From the NCBI GenBank assembly GCA_023389895.1, contig JAEWDX010000110.1, positions 1 to 41,057 on the forward strand: a stretch of 41,057 nt of DNA, given 5' to 3'. The translations under genes were made by a program, and so were the position numbers. The notes below the pieces were generated by a model that did no database searches, had not been told where the DNA came from, and saw only the letters and a list, made by a program, of their open reading frames with translations. Positions 32,125 to 40,862 of this stretch are shown in pieces (the first letter of the stretch is position 1; every line of letters starts with the position of its first letter). This DNA comes from Bacillota bacterium (GTDB lineage Bacteria > Bacillota > Bacilli > Bacillales > Cytobacillaceae).

Positions 32125-32149
32125 TAAAAAAGCCGCCATTTTGGCGAGC
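32125..32149 (-). terminator. Terminator-like hairpin upstream of ecfA1
   Basis: On the minus strand GCTCGCCA, AAA and TGGCGGC form a short GC-rich stem followed by TTTTTTATT. It ends about 60 bp before ecfA1, so the ecf unit probably has its own promoter just downstream or depends on read-through. Confidence 0.7.
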
Positions 32150-32222
32150 CTGTAGTTTGACAGTGAATACTTGTTAAAAAGCTGCCTTCACTATTCAATT
32201 AATCTCTGGTTGAACACTCAAA

Positions 32223-32239
32223 GACTATTAATAATAGTC
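32223..32239. repeat. 17-bp perfect palindrome between two terminators
   Basis: GACTATTAATAATAGTC is a perfect inverted repeat around a central A. It lies in the 130-bp stretch (32150-32280) between the terminator of the structured element and the one before ecfA1. No gene is visible there. Confidence 0.5.
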
Positions 32240-32280
32240 GATTACAAGCTCATGTAAAACATTGTTCCTCACTATTATAA

Positions 32281-32360
32281 AATAAAAAAGCCTGCACCTC
32301 TCCGAAAGCAGATATACCTGCAACGCAAATACGAAAAGAACCCGAAAAGGTGCATGCAAG
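32281..32360 (-). terminator. Terminator closing the alpha operon and structured element
   Basis: On the minus strand GCATGCACCTTTTCGG pairs with CGGAGAGGTGCAGGC across about 40 bases, followed by TTTTTTATTTTAT. It is about 330 bp after the rplQ stop. Confidence 0.6.
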
Positions 32361-32660
32361 AGCTAGACGAGACATACTTTAAAGCGGAGGCGGCTTGCCC
32401 AATAAAGGAACGCAGACTAAAATCGCCACGTCCTGTGGCAACGTCTACATGACCCACATCCTGTGGGCCTCAAGCATAAGACGAGCCAGCGAGTAGGTTG
32501 TTCTTTCACCTACTTGATGGATTGACTTATGACCTCGAGCCCCTAGCCGCCGTAGCTAGATATCACTGCGAAAAGCGGAGTCTAGTTCAAACTAGCTATA
32601 TATGCTCATCGTAACGCTCATTTTTAATGACTCGTTTTTAAAAATAGGAGCAAGAACATA
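32281..32660 (-). ncRNA. Structured, non-coding 0.4-kb element downstream of rplQ
   Basis: No real gene is present. Read on the minus strand it contains nested hairpins: CATAAG/CTTATG enclosing GTAGGT/ACCTAC, CCCACA-GGA-TGTGGG, GCCACA-GGA-CGTGGC, CTAGCTA/TAGCTAG-type pairs, and a final long pairing of GCATGCACCTTTTCGG with CGGAGAGGTGCAGGC followed by TTTTTT. It is more GC-rich than its surroundings. From memory, stretches such as CTCGAGGTCATAAGTCAATC and GGCTCGTCTTATGCTT recur between genes in Bacillaceae genomes, so I call it a likely dispersed repeat or structured RNA. It also supplies the rplQ terminator. Confidence 0.55.
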
Positions 32661-32688
32661 CTGTCCTGCCCCTAATCAATGAAAGAAA

Positions 32689-33051
32689 TTATACTAACTC
32701 GATAATCACCATTGGTGCGCCGTCTCCACGACGAGGACCCATTTTCATGATACGAGTATATCCACCTTGGCGCTCTTCATAACGAGGAGCGATATCGCTG
32801 AATAATTTTTGTACAGCATTTTGTTTTGTTTCAGCATTTGCTACCTCATTGCGAATGTATGCAGTTGCTTGACGACGAGCATGTAAATCGCCGCGTTTTC
32901 CAAGAGTGATCATTTTCTCAACAACTGAACGAAGTTCTTTCGCACGAGTTTCAGTTGTTTGAATACGCTCATTGATGATTAAATCTGTTGCTAAGTCACG
33001 TAGCATCGCCTTACGTTGGGAACTAGTACGTCCTAACTTTCTGTATCCCAT
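32689..33051 (-). CDS. rplQ: Ribosomal protein L17
   Basis: The 120-residue L17 of the 50S subunit begins MGYRKLGRTSSQRKAMLRDL and ends MVIIELV, as in Bacillus. AAAGGAGGG precedes the ATG. It is the last ribosomal gene of the alpha operon, 77 bp after rpoA. Confidence 0.98.
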   Translation of the reverse strand: MGYRKLGRTSSQRKAMLRDLATDLIINERIQTTETRAKELRSVVEKMITLGKRGDLHARRQATAYIRNEVANAETKQNAVQKLFSDIAPRYEERQGGYTRIMKMGPRRGDGAPMVIIELV

Positions 33052-33128
33052 GAAAGTTTCCCTCCTTTGTTGAAGTCATTCGTTATGCAATATCACAATC
33101 AAGCTTAAATTATGCTTTTGTTAAGGAA

Positions 33129-34073
33129 TCAATCATCCTTACGCAAACCTAAGCCAAGTTCTTCTAGTTTGTTTTTAACTTCCTCAAGAGACTTTCTGCC
33201 TAAATTACGAACTTTCATCATATCTTCTTCCGTCTTATTTGCTAATTCTTGAACGGTATTGATACCAGCACGTTTTAAACAGTTATATGAACGAACTGAA
33301 AGATCAAGCTCCTCAATTGTCATCTCAAGTACTTTTTCTTTTTGATCTTCTTCTTTTTCAACCATGATTTCGGCATTTTGAGCTTCGTCCGTTAACCCGA
33401 CAAAGATATTCAAATGCTCAGTTAAGATTTTTGCACCAAGTGCAACCGCATCTTGTGGACCAGTACTTCCGTCAGTCCATACATCAAATGTTAACTTATC
33501 ATAGTTAGTCGATTGACCTACACGAGTATTTTCTACCTGATAAGAAACACGAGAAACTGGAGTATAGATGGAATCGATCGGAATCACACCAATCGGCTGA
33601 TCTTCTCTTTTGTTTTGGACTGCTGGGGTATAGCCGCGTCCACGTTTCGCAGTCAAGCGCATGCGTAAGTGACCATTTGTTCCAAGTGTCGCAATGTGAA
33701 GATCTGGATTCAGAATTTCCACATCACTATCATGGGTTATGTCAGCTGCTTTCACAATGCCTTCGCCCTGAACATCGATTTCTAGAGTTTTTTCTTCATC
33801 TGAGTAAATTTTAAGCGCAAGTCTTTTAATGTTTAAAATGATCGATGTTACATCTTCAACAACGCCTTCAATTGTTGAGAACTCATGAAGTACTCCATCA
33901 ATTTGAACCGCAGTCACAGCGGCACCTGGTAGTGAGGATAATAGAATACGACGTAAGGAGTTACCTAGTGTAGTACCATATCCACGCTCTAGTGGCTCTA
34001 CGACGAACTTACCATACTTGGCATCATCGCTGATCTCAACCGTTTCGATTTTTGGTTTTTCTATTTCGATCAT
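33129..34073 (-). CDS. rpoA: RNA polymerase alpha subunit
   Basis: The 314-residue protein has the N-terminal assembly domain (1-230, with GYGTTLGNSLRRILLSSLPG near 32-51), an acidic linker (EEDQKEK) and the C-terminal domain (about 250-310, with VRSYNCLKRAGINTVQEL and RNLGRKSLEEV) that contacts UP elements and activators. GAAGGAGGG precedes the ATG. A 173-bp gap separates it from rpsK; no gene is visible there. Confidence 0.99.
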   Translation of the reverse strand: MIEIEKPKIETVEISDDAKYGKFVVEPLERGYGTTLGNSLRRILLSSLPGAAVTAVQIDGVLHEFSTIEGVVEDVTSIILNIKRLALKIYSDEEKTLEIDVQGEGIVKAADITHDSDVEILNPDLHIATLGTNGHLRMRLTAKRGRGYTPAVQNKREDQPIGVIPIDSIYTPVSRVSYQVENTRVGQSTNYDKLTFDVWTDGSTGPQDAVALGAKILTEHLNIFVGLTDEAQNAEIMVEKEEDQKEKVLEMTIEELDLSVRSYNCLKRAGINTVQELANKTEEDMMKVRNLGRKSLEEVKNKLEELGLGLRKDD

Positions 34074-34246
34074 GAAAATATACCCTCCTTCAAAACGTCG
34101 AAACCTCGGCTAGCATTCTCTAACCGAAATTCCCCCATGTATACGTTCCCGTCTTGCATACAACATCTGGAAAAAATTCTATATAAATGAAAAACCTGTC
34201 TATCATATCCCATTATAGTCAAGGATACAAAATTTATACAGAAAAA

Positions 34247-34636
34247 TTAAACACGACGACGTTTTGGTGGACGACATCCATTATGTGGAACTGGAGTTAC
34301 GTCTCTAATAGCCGTTACTTCAAGACCTGCAGCTTGAAGTGCACGAATAGCAGCTTCACGACCAGCACCAGGACCTTTTACTGTAACTTCTAGAGTTTTC
34401 ATTCCGTGCTCTATAGAAGCCTTTGCTGCAGTTTCAGCCGCCATTTGAGCTGCGAAAGGAGTAGATTTACGAGAACCTTTAAATCCTAGAGCTCCAGCAC
34501 TTGACCAAGAAAGTGCATTCCCATGTGCATCAGTAATCGTTACGATAGTGTTATTGAAAGTAGAACGAATGTGTGCAACACCTTGTTCAATATTCTTTTT
34601 TACACGGCGTTTACGTGTATTAGTTTTACGTGCCAT
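34247..34636 (-). CDS. rpsK: Ribosomal protein S11
   Basis: The 129-residue S11 of the 30S platform has RKRRVKKNIEQGVAHI, FNNTIVTITDAHGN and the C-terminal TPVPHNGCRPPKRRRV. AAAGGAGG precedes the ATG. It follows rpsM by 21 bp. Confidence 0.98.
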   Translation of the reverse strand: MARKTNTRKRRVKKNIEQGVAHIRSTFNNTIVTITDAHGNALSWSSAGALGFKGSRKSTPFAAQMAAETAAKASIEHGMKTLEVTVKGPGAGREAAIRALQAAGLEVTAIRDVTPVPHNGCRPPKRRRV

Positions 34637-34657
34637 TTAAAATACCTCCTTTACCGA

Positions 34658-35023
34658 TTATTTCTTCTTGTTCGCTACAGTCTTACGAGGACCTTTGCGT
34701 GTACGAGCGTTGTTTTTTGTATTTTGTCCGCGAACCGGTAAGCCACGGCGATGACGAAGACCACGGTAGCATCCGATCTCCATTAGACGCTTAATATTAA
34801 GGGAAACTTCACGACGAAGGTCACCTTCAACTTTTAATTTATCGATAATTTCACGGATTTTATTTAATTCATCTTCCGTTAAATCACGAACGCGTGTGTC
34901 TTCAGAAACACCAGCATCCGCTAAAACTTTCTGTGCAGTATTTTTCCCAATACCATAGATGTAAGTTAATGAGATTACTACACGTTTTTCACGTGGAATA
35001 TCAACACCAGCAATACGTGCCAT
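34658..35023 (-). CDS. rpsM: Ribosomal protein S13
   Basis: The 121-residue S13 of the 30S head has MARIAGVDIPREKRV at its start, the helix-two-turn-helix YIYGIGKNTAQKVL and the C-terminal RGLPVRGQNTKNNARTRKG tail that contacts tRNA. AAGGAGG precedes the ATG. Confidence 0.98.
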   Translation of the reverse strand: MARIAGVDIPREKRVVISLTYIYGIGKNTAQKVLADAGVSEDTRVRDLTEDELNKIREIIDKLKVEGDLRREVSLNIKRLMEIGCYRGLRHRRGLPVRGQNTKNNARTRKGPRKTVANKKK

Positions 35024-35045
35024 CTATATGCGCACCTCCTTATTA

Positions 35046-35159
35046 TTAACCTTGTTTTTGTTTGTGTTTAGGGTTTTCACAGATAACCATAACTTTACCA
35101 CGTCTGCGGATAACTTTACACTTCTCACAGATCGGCTTAACTGATGGTCTTACTTTCAT
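35046..35159 (-). CDS. rpmJ: Ribosomal protein L36
   Basis: A 37-residue protein, [20 protein letters not shown] followed by [17 protein letters not shown], is encoded between infA and rpsM. Cys11, Cys14, Cys27 and His32 form the zinc-binding set of the zinc-type L36 of the 50S subunit. AGGAGG lies just upstream of the ATG at 35159. Confidence 0.97.
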
Positions 35160-35193
35160 TATCCTAACCTCCTTAATAGTTCGGAGTCTTTAG

Positions 35194-35412
35194 TTATTTA
35201 AAACGGTAAGTGATTCTTCCGCGGGTTAAATCATATGGAGAGAGCTCTACTGTTACTTTATCCCCAGGTAAAATACGAATAAAGTGCATGCGAATTTTAC
35301 CAGAAACATGAGCTAACACAGTATGACCATTCTCTAATTCAACTTTAAACATGGCATTTGGTAACGTATCAGTCACAGTGCCTTCAATTTCAATTACATC
35401 GTCTTTCGCCAC
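35194..35412 (-). CDS. infA: Translation initiation factor IF-1
   Basis: The 72-residue OB-fold protein binds the A site of the 30S subunit during initiation; VIEIEGTVTDTLPNAMFKV and the C-terminal LTRGRITYRFK are characteristic. The start is GTG at 35412, 8 bases after GGGAG. A promoter-like TGCTATAAT lies upstream, overlapping the map stop. Confidence 0.97.
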   Translation of the reverse strand: MAKDDVIEIEGTVTDTLPNAMFKVELENGHTVLAHVSGKIRMHFIRILPGDKVTVELSPYDLTRGRITYRFK

Positions 35413-35517
35413 CGAACATTCTCCCTTCTTCCAAAAAATACGAATTCAATTCCATCTATTACACGACCGGATTCGTTTACTTGCCGAACCTATTAGGCTA
35501 TTTCACACAACCTTTTT

Positions 35518-35526
35518 ATTATAGCA
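35518..35526 (-). promoter_or_regulatory. Extended -10 promoter upstream of infA
   Basis: On the minus strand TGCTATAAT overlaps the map stop codon, 105 bp before infA, with TTACGA 17 bases further up as a weak -35. It could give infA-rpmJ-rpsM-rpsK-rpoA-rplQ extra transcription beyond that from the spc promoter. Confidence 0.6.
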
Positions 35527-36268
35527 CATGCGTTAGGATTTCGTAACCTGTTTCAGTAATTGCAATAGTATGCTCAAAATGGGCACACATCTTTCCGTCA
35601 ACCGTTACAACTGTCCAGTTATCGGCCAATGTTTTCACATAGCGGCTTCCTGCATTTACCATTGGTTCAACACACAATACCATTCCCGGTTTCAAACGCG
35701 GACCCTTATTTGGTGGACCATAATGAGGAATTTGCGGAGCCTCATGTAAGTCTTGCCCAATTCCATGGCCAACATACTCGCGAACAATGGAAAAGCCATT
35801 CTGTTCTACATATGTTTGAATCGCATGTGAGATGTTCGATAGACGCTCACCTGGCTTTACTTCCTCTAAGCCCAAAAACAAGGAATGCTCAGTTACATCT
35901 AGTAATTTCTGAGTCTCCTCATCAATACTGCCTACAGAATATGTCCAAGCAGAGTCACCATGATAACCGTTATATTTAGCACCAATATCTATACTAATGA
36001 TATCACCGTTTTTTAACACCCTTTCGGAAGGGATGCCATGAACAAGCTCATCATTTACCGAAGCACAAATGCTACCACGAAAACCATTATAACCTTTAAA
36101 GGATGGAACTGCATCATGATCTCGTATAAATTTTTCGGCAATAACATCCAATTCCTTTGTTGTAATGCCAGGCACAATATGCTTCTTCAGTTCTTGATGA
36201 GTTAATGCTACGATTTTGCCGGCCTCACGCATTATATCAATTTCACGCGGCGTTTTGCAAATAATCAT
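35519..36268 (-). CDS. map: Methionine aminopeptidase, type I
   Basis: The 249-residue enzyme removes N-terminal methionine from new proteins. The metal ligands Asp94, Asp105, His168, Glu201 and Glu232 are all present, as is substrate-contact His77 in VHGIP. Its start overlaps the adk stop by one base (TAATG). The small KOW-domain gene (ybzG) found after map in B. subtilis is absent here. Confidence 0.97.
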   Translation of the reverse strand: MIICKTPREIDIMREAGKIVALTHQELKKHIVPGITTKELDVIAEKFIRDHDAVPSFKGYNGFRGSICASVNDELVHGIPSERVLKNGDIISIDIGAKYNGYHGDSAWTYSVGSIDEETQKLLDVTEHSLFLGLEEVKPGERLSNISHAIQTYVEQNGFSIVREYVGHGIGQDLHEAPQIPHYGPPNKGPRLKPGMVLCVEPMVNAGSRYVKTLADNWTVVTVDGKMCAHFEHTIAITETGYEILTHVL

Positions 36269-36918
36269 TATTGCAAGCCCCCGAGTAATTCATCCAACTC
36301 AGAAAATACTTTATCGATTTCTTGTTGACCATTAATATTGCGTAAATAACCTTTTGTTTCGTAGAAATCTAGCAATGGTTTCGTTTGTTTAATATTCACG
36401 TCAAGGCGATTTTGGACAGTTTCTTCATTATCATCAGCACGTTGATAAAGCTCACCATGACAACGATCGCATACACCGGCCTTTGCTGGTGGATTAAAAA
36501 CAAGATGATAAGTAGCACCGCAGTCCTTACAAATACGACGACCTGTAAGTCGATCCATTAATATCTCCTTATCAACGTCAACATTAATAACATAATCAAT
36601 GTTCTTACCCAATTGAGCTAGGATACTCTCCAATGCCTCAGCTTGAGCAACTGTTCGTGGAAAACCATCAAGTAGGAAGCCATTTTCACAGTCATCCTTT
36701 GCTAATCTTTCACGAATAATTCCAATTGTTACTTCATCAGGAACAAGCTCGCCTTTATCCATATAAGACTTTGCTTTTAGACCTAGTTCCGTTTCATCTT
36801 TAATAGCTGCCCGAAACATGTCTCCTGTTGAAATATGAGGGATATCGTATTTTTGGACAATTTTCTCTGCTTGAGTGCCTTTACCAGCACCAGGGAGCCC
36901 CATTAATACTAAGTTCAC
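36268..36918 (-). CDS. adk: Adenylate kinase
   Basis: The 216-residue enzyme interconverts ATP + AMP and 2 ADP. It has the P-loop GLPGAGKGT (7-15), the AMP-site STGDMFR and a long LID with a four-cysteine zinc motif (CKDC and CDRC), whereas B. subtilis Adk has Asp as the fourth ligand. The start is GTG at 36918, after GGGGG. It lies 61 bp after secY. Confidence 0.97.
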   Translation of the reverse strand: MNLVLMGLPGAGKGTQAEKIVQKYDIPHISTGDMFRAAIKDETELGLKAKSYMDKGELVPDEVTIGIIRERLAKDDCENGFLLDGFPRTVAQAEALESILAQLGKNIDYVINVDVDKEILMDRLTGRRICKDCGATYHLVFNPPAKAGVCDRCHGELYQRADDNEETVQNRLDVNIKQTKPLLDFYETKGYLRNINGQQEIDKVFSELDELLGGLQ

Positions 36919-36979
36919 TTGAATTCCCCCTATGATCTAGGTTTGTTTTTAGGGAACGATAAGCCCCCTAAAAACAAGA

Positions 36980-38275
36980 TTATTTTATGAAGCCTTTATA
37001 ATGACGTTTAACTAATTGAGATTCAAGCTGCTTCATTGTATCAAGGGCTACCCCAACAACAATGAGTAAGCTTGTTCCACCAATTTGAGCAGATTGCGGC
37101 AGACCAGCTATATTAATAAAGAGAACTGGTAAAATTGCAATTGCAGTAAGGAAGAGAGCACCTACAAATGTCAAACGATATAAGACCCGAGTTAAATATT
37201 CCTGTGTACTTTTCCCTGGACGAATACCTGGAATGTATCCCCCCTGCTTTTTCAAGTTATCCGCAACTTGTTCCGGATTTACTTGGATAAAAGCATAAAA
37301 GTAAGTAAACGCAATAATTAACGCACTGTATAAGAGCATTCCAATCGGATGAGAGTAATCAAACACTTTTATGATCCACATGGTGACATCGTTTTGCTCG
37401 AAGAATGAAGCAAACGTTCTAGGAGTGACGATGAAAGAGACTGCAAAGATAACTGGGATTACACCAGCAGCATTCACTTTTAATGGTAAGTGTGTTGATT
37501 GTCCTCCTACGGGACTTTTTCCCGCAACCATACGCTTAGCATATTGAATTGGAATTTTCCTTAAAGCCTGTTGGATAAAGATCGTACCAACAACAATTGC
37601 AATAATTGCCACAACAATTAGTACGACTGTAACGATACGAAGGAATAATTGTTCTCCAGCATTTTCAAATTGCTGAGCATAGATTTGGTTAATCACATTC
37701 GGAATACCAGCTACGATCCCAGCGAAGATAATGATGGAGATTCCATTTCCAACGCCTTTTTCAGTAATTTGCTCACCAAGCCATAATAAGAATGCCGTTC
37801 CTGCTGTTAATACGATGGCGATGACAAAATAAGTACCGACTCCAGGATTTTTAATTAATTGCCCACCTGCAAGATTATTAAAACCATAAGACATCCCAAA
37901 TGCCTGAATAAATCCAAGGACAATTGTGAAGTAGCGTGTAAATTGAGCAAGCTTACGACGACCAACTTCTCCTTGCTTAGACCATTCTGTAAACTTTGGT
38001 ACAACATCCATTTGCAATAATTGAATGATAATGGATGCTGTAATATATGGCATAATTCCCATTGCTAAGATTGAGAAGTTCTTAAGTGCCCCACCGCCAA
38101 ATGTATTTAAAAGTCCAAATACATTGAATTCATCCTGTGCTTTTAAAACTTCTGAATTTACTCCAGGAACAGGAATGAACGTACCAATACGGAATATAAC
38201 CAGCATTAAAAGGGTGAATAGAATCTTCCTTCTTATATCACCCACGCGCATTAAATTGGAGATTGTCTGAAACAT
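36980..38275 (-). CDS. secY: Protein translocase subunit SecY
   Basis: The 431-residue channel protein has ten membrane helices and spans the family from MFQTISNLMRVGDIRRKI to the C-terminal VKRHYKGFIK. The plug/helix 2 region GIMPYITASIIIQLLQ and the cytoplasmic loop NLKKQGGYIPGIRPGKST, which contacts SecA and the ribosome, are clear. GAGGTGA precedes the ATG. Its start overlaps the rplO stop by one base. Confidence 0.98.
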   Translation of the reverse strand: MFQTISNLMRVGDIRRKILFTLLMLVIFRIGTFIPVPGVNSEVLKAQDEFNVFGLLNTFGGGALKNFSILAMGIMPYITASIIIQLLQMDVVPKFTEWSKQGEVGRRKLAQFTRYFTIVLGFIQAFGMSYGFNNLAGGQLIKNPGVGTYFVIAIVLTAGTAFLLWLGEQITEKGVGNGISIIIFAGIVAGIPNVINQIYAQQFENAGEQLFLRIVTVVLIVVAIIAIVVGTIFIQQALRKIPIQYAKRMVAGKSPVGGQSTHLPLKVNAAGVIPVIFAVSFIVTPRTFASFFEQNDVTMWIIKVFDYSHPIGMLLYSALIIAFTYFYAFIQVNPEQVADNLKKQGGYIPGIRPGKSTQEYLTRVLYRLTFVGALFLTAIAILPVLFINIAGLPQSAQIGGTSLLIVVGVALDTMKQLESQLVKRHYKGFIK

Positions 38276-38715
38276 TAAATCACCTCGAGACTACCGCCGG
38301 CAGCTTCAATCGCTTCCTTAGCAGCAGAGGAGAATTTATGAGCTTTAACTGTAAGCTTTTTCTCAACGTTGCCCTTAGCAAGAATTTTGATTCCTGCTTT
38401 TTCGTTCTTAACTATACCTGTTTCGATAAGAAGTTCTGGAGTAACTTCAGTTCCATCTTCAAAGCGATTAAGTACATCAAGATTAACGATTGCATATTCT
38501 TTACGGTTAATGTTTGTAAAGCCACGTTTAGGTAAACGTTGGAACAAAGGTGTTTGTCCACCCTCAAATCCTGGACGAACACCACCACCAGAACGAGCGT
38601 TTTGTCCTTTATGACCTTTACCGGCAGTTTTACCATTACCAGAACCGATTCCACGTCCTTTACGTTTCCGTTCTTGACGAGAACCTTCTGCAGGCTTTAA
38701 TTCATGAAGTTTCAT
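38275..38715 (-). CDS. rplO: Ribosomal protein L15
   Basis: The 146-residue L15 of the 50S subunit has the Gly/Lys/Arg-rich N-terminal extension (KRKGRGIGSGNGKTAGKGHK) that threads into rRNA and the C-terminal domain ending AIEAAGGSLEVI. GAGGTG precedes the ATG. Confidence 0.98.
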   Translation of the reverse strand: MKLHELKPAEGSRQERKRKGRGIGSGNGKTAGKGHKGQNARSGGGVRPGFEGGQTPLFQRLPKRGFTNINRKEYAIVNLDVLNRFEDGTEVTPELLIETGIVKNEKAGIKILAKGNVEKKLTVKAHKFSSAAKEAIEAAGGSLEVI

Positions 38716-38749
38716 ATTGGCACCTCCTTATTTTGTAGAAGAGTGAAAA

Positions 38750-38932
38750 TTATATTTCTTTTACCGTAACAAGGTGAGCTACTTTGTTGATCATTCCGCG
38801 AATAGCAGGATTATCTTGTTGCTCAACTGTTTGGTGCATTTTCTTTAGTCCAAGAGCTTTAACTGTTTCGCGTTGATCATTAGTACGACCAATCACGCTG
38901 CGAGTGAGGGTAATTTCTAGTTTATTCGCCAT
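38750..38932 (-). CDS. rpmD: Ribosomal protein L30
   Basis: The 60-residue L30 of the 50S subunit (MANKLEITLTRSVIGR, ALGLKKMHQTV, GMINKVAHLVTV) is full length. GGAGGG precedes the ATG. Confidence 0.97.
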   Translation of the reverse strand: MANKLEITLTRSVIGRTNDQRETVKALGLKKMHQTVEQQDNPAIRGMINKVAHLVTVKEI

Positions 38933-38945
38933 TTGATTTCCCTCC

Positions 38946-39446
38946 TTATCCTAACAGTTCTTCTACTGATTTTCCGCGTAATTTCGCTACATCTTCAGCA
39001 CGTTTTAATTGAGTTAATCCTTGTAGAGTAGCACGAACCATATTGATTGGTGTATTTGTACCTAATGATTTAGATAAAATATCACCAACACCTGCAAGTT
39101 CAAGTACTGCACGAACTGGACCACCAGCGATAACTCCAGTACCTTCAGAAGCTGGTTTTAAAAGAACTTCACCAGCACCGAATTTACCAATTACTTGGTG
39201 CGGAATTGTAGTGTTCACCATTGGTACTTCGATTAAGTTCTTCTTAGCATCTTCAATCGCTTTGCGGATTGCTTCTGGTACTTCTTGTGCTTTACCTGTA
39301 CCAAAGCCAACATTACCGTTTTTGTCACCCACAACTACTAGTGCAGAGAAACGAAAACGACGTCCACCTTTAACAACCTTCGCTACGCGATTAACTGTAA
39401 CTACACGTTCTTCAAGTTCAAGTTTGTTTGGGTCAATACGACGCAT
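38946..39446 (-). CDS. rpsE: Ribosomal protein S5
   Basis: The 166-residue S5 has the double-stranded RNA-binding N domain (LEERVVTVNRVAKVVKGGRR, FSALVVVGDKNGNVGFG) and the C domain with GVIAGGPVRAVLELAG. Mutations in this protein affect spectinomycin response and accuracy. It lies 13 bp before rpmD. Confidence 0.98.
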   Translation of the reverse strand: MRRIDPNKLELEERVVTVNRVAKVVKGGRRFRFSALVVVGDKNGNVGFGTGKAQEVPEAIRKAIEDAKKNLIEVPMVNTTIPHQVIGKFGAGEVLLKPASEGTGVIAGGPVRAVLELAGVGDILSKSLGTNTPINMVRATLQGLTQLKRAEDVAKLRGKSVEELLG

Positions 39447-39470
39447 CTTATTGTGTCCCTCCTTTGTCTA

Positions 39471-39833
39471 TTAAAATTCTAAACCGTTCTCGCGGGCAGC
39501 ATCTGCTAACGCTTTTACGCGGCCATGATATAAATATCCTCCACGGTCGAATACAACAGCTTTAATTCCTTTTTCTACTGCACGTTTTGCAACTAATTCT
39601 CCGACCTTGACAGCTGCATCAACGTTATTTGTAGATTCTAGACTTACTTCTTTATCTAAAGTAGAAGCACTTGCTATAGTAACTCCCTTAACATCATCAA
39701 CTAATTGAGCATAAATATGCTTATTAGAACGGAACACATTTAAACGAGGACGAACTTCAGTTCCTGAAAGCTTCGCACGTACACGACCATGTCTTTTCTT
39801 TCGAACTGCATTTTTGTCAACCTTCGTAATCAT
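39471..39833 (-). CDS. rplR: Ribosomal protein L18
   Basis: The 120-residue L18 binds 5S rRNA; KKRHGRVRAKLSGT, RPRLNVFRSNKHIYAQ and VVFDRGGYLYHGRVKALADA are characteristic. AAAGGAG precedes the ATG. Confidence 0.98.
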   Translation of the reverse strand: MITKVDKNAVRKKRHGRVRAKLSGTEVRPRLNVFRSNKHIYAQLVDDVKGVTIASASTLDKEVSLESTNNVDAAVKVGELVAKRAVEKGIKAVVFDRGGYLYHGRVKALADAARENGLEF

Positions 39834-39866
39834 TTAAGTCACTCCTTTCGTTTACCTTATGCGGCA

Positions 39867-40403
39867 TTACTTACCAGTTTTACCTTCTTTACGACGCACA
39901 TATTCGCCTTCATAACGGATACCTTTTCCTTTGTAAGGCTCTGGAGGACGGACATCACGAATGTTAGCAGCTAAAGCTCCAACGCGTTCTTTGCTAATTC
40001 CTTTTACGATAACCTTTGTATTAGAAGGTACTTCAACTTCAACACCTTCTTCAGGCTCGATTTCAACAGGATGAGAGTAACCAACGTTTAAAACAAGTTT
40101 CTTCCCTTGTTTTTGCGCACGGTACCCAACCCCGATTAATTCAAGACCTTTTTCAAATCCAGTAGATACACCATGAACCATGTTGAAAAGTAAAGCACGA
40201 GTTGTTCCGTGTAATGTACGATGTTCTTTAGAATCTGATGGACGAGCAACTGTTAAAATGTTGTCCTCCAACTGGATGAACATATCTGAATGAAAAGAAC
40301 GTGTAAGTTCACCTTTAGGTCCTTTTACAGTAACCGTGTTGTTATTATTAGTGATCGTAACACCAGATGGTATTTCAATTGGCTTTTTACCTATACGAGA
40401 CAT
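39867..40403 (-). CDS. rplF: Ribosomal protein L6
   Basis: The 178-residue L6 has two repeated alpha/beta domains and the conserved C-terminal PPEPYKGKGIRYEGE near 152-166. GGAGGTG precedes the ATG. Confidence 0.98.
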   Translation of the reverse strand: MSRIGKKPIEIPSGVTITNNNNTVTVKGPKGELTRSFHSDMFIQLEDNILTVARPSDSKEHRTLHGTTRALLFNMVHGVSTGFEKGLELIGVGYRAQKQGKKLVLNVGYSHPVEIEPEEGVEVEVPSNTKVIVKGISKERVGALAANIRDVRPPEPYKGKGIRYEGEYVRRKEGKTGK

Positions 40404-40434
40404 TTATTGCACCTCCATTCATTAAGAAACTCTA

Positions 40435-40833
40435 TTACCAAACGTATGCTAAAACTTCTCCGCCAACTTGTTTAGCGCGAGCTTCTTTATCTGTAAGAAC
40501 TCCTTGAGAAGTAGAAACTAGTGCGATTCCAAGACCGTTAAGTACACGAGGAACTTCATCGGCTTTTGCATATACACGTAGACCAGGTTTGCTAATACGT
40601 TTTAGGCCAGTGATTACACGCTCGTTATTTGCACCATATTTCAAGAAAATGCGAATGATTCCTTGCTTGTTGTCTTCAATGAATTCAACATCGCGTACGA
40701 ATCCTTCACGCTTAAGGATATCAGCGACTTCCTTCTTAATATTAGAAGCAGGAACTTCTAATTTTTCGTGACGTACCATATTCGCATTACGGATGCGAGT
40801 TAGCAAATCTGCAATTGGATCTGTCATGACCAT
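40435..40833 (-). CDS. rpsH: Ribosomal protein S8
   Basis: The 132-residue S8 (MVMTDPIADLLTRIRNANMV; C-terminal GLGIALVSTSQGVLTDKEAR) binds central-domain 16S rRNA. AAGGAGG stands 8 bases before the first of two in-frame ATGs (40833 and 40827), which supports the longer form. Confidence 0.98.
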   Translation of the reverse strand: MVMTDPIADLLTRIRNANMVRHEKLEVPASNIKKEVADILKREGFVRDVEFIEDNKQGIIRIFLKYGANNERVITGLKRISKPGLRVYAKADEVPRVLNGLGIALVSTSQGVLTDKEARAKQVGGEVLAYVW

Positions 40834-40862
40834 TGTTTTTACCTCCTTCCCAACTTTGGGGT

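Noticed and set aside
32275..32457. 60-codon minus-strand open frame in the structured element
   Set aside because: Its codons fall on the hairpin arms, it has no ribosome binding site, and the RNA structure explains the sequence better.
32510..32600. tRNA gene in the GC-rich element after rplQ
   Set aside because: No cloverleaf, T-loop GTTCRA motif with correct spacing or CCA end could be drawn.
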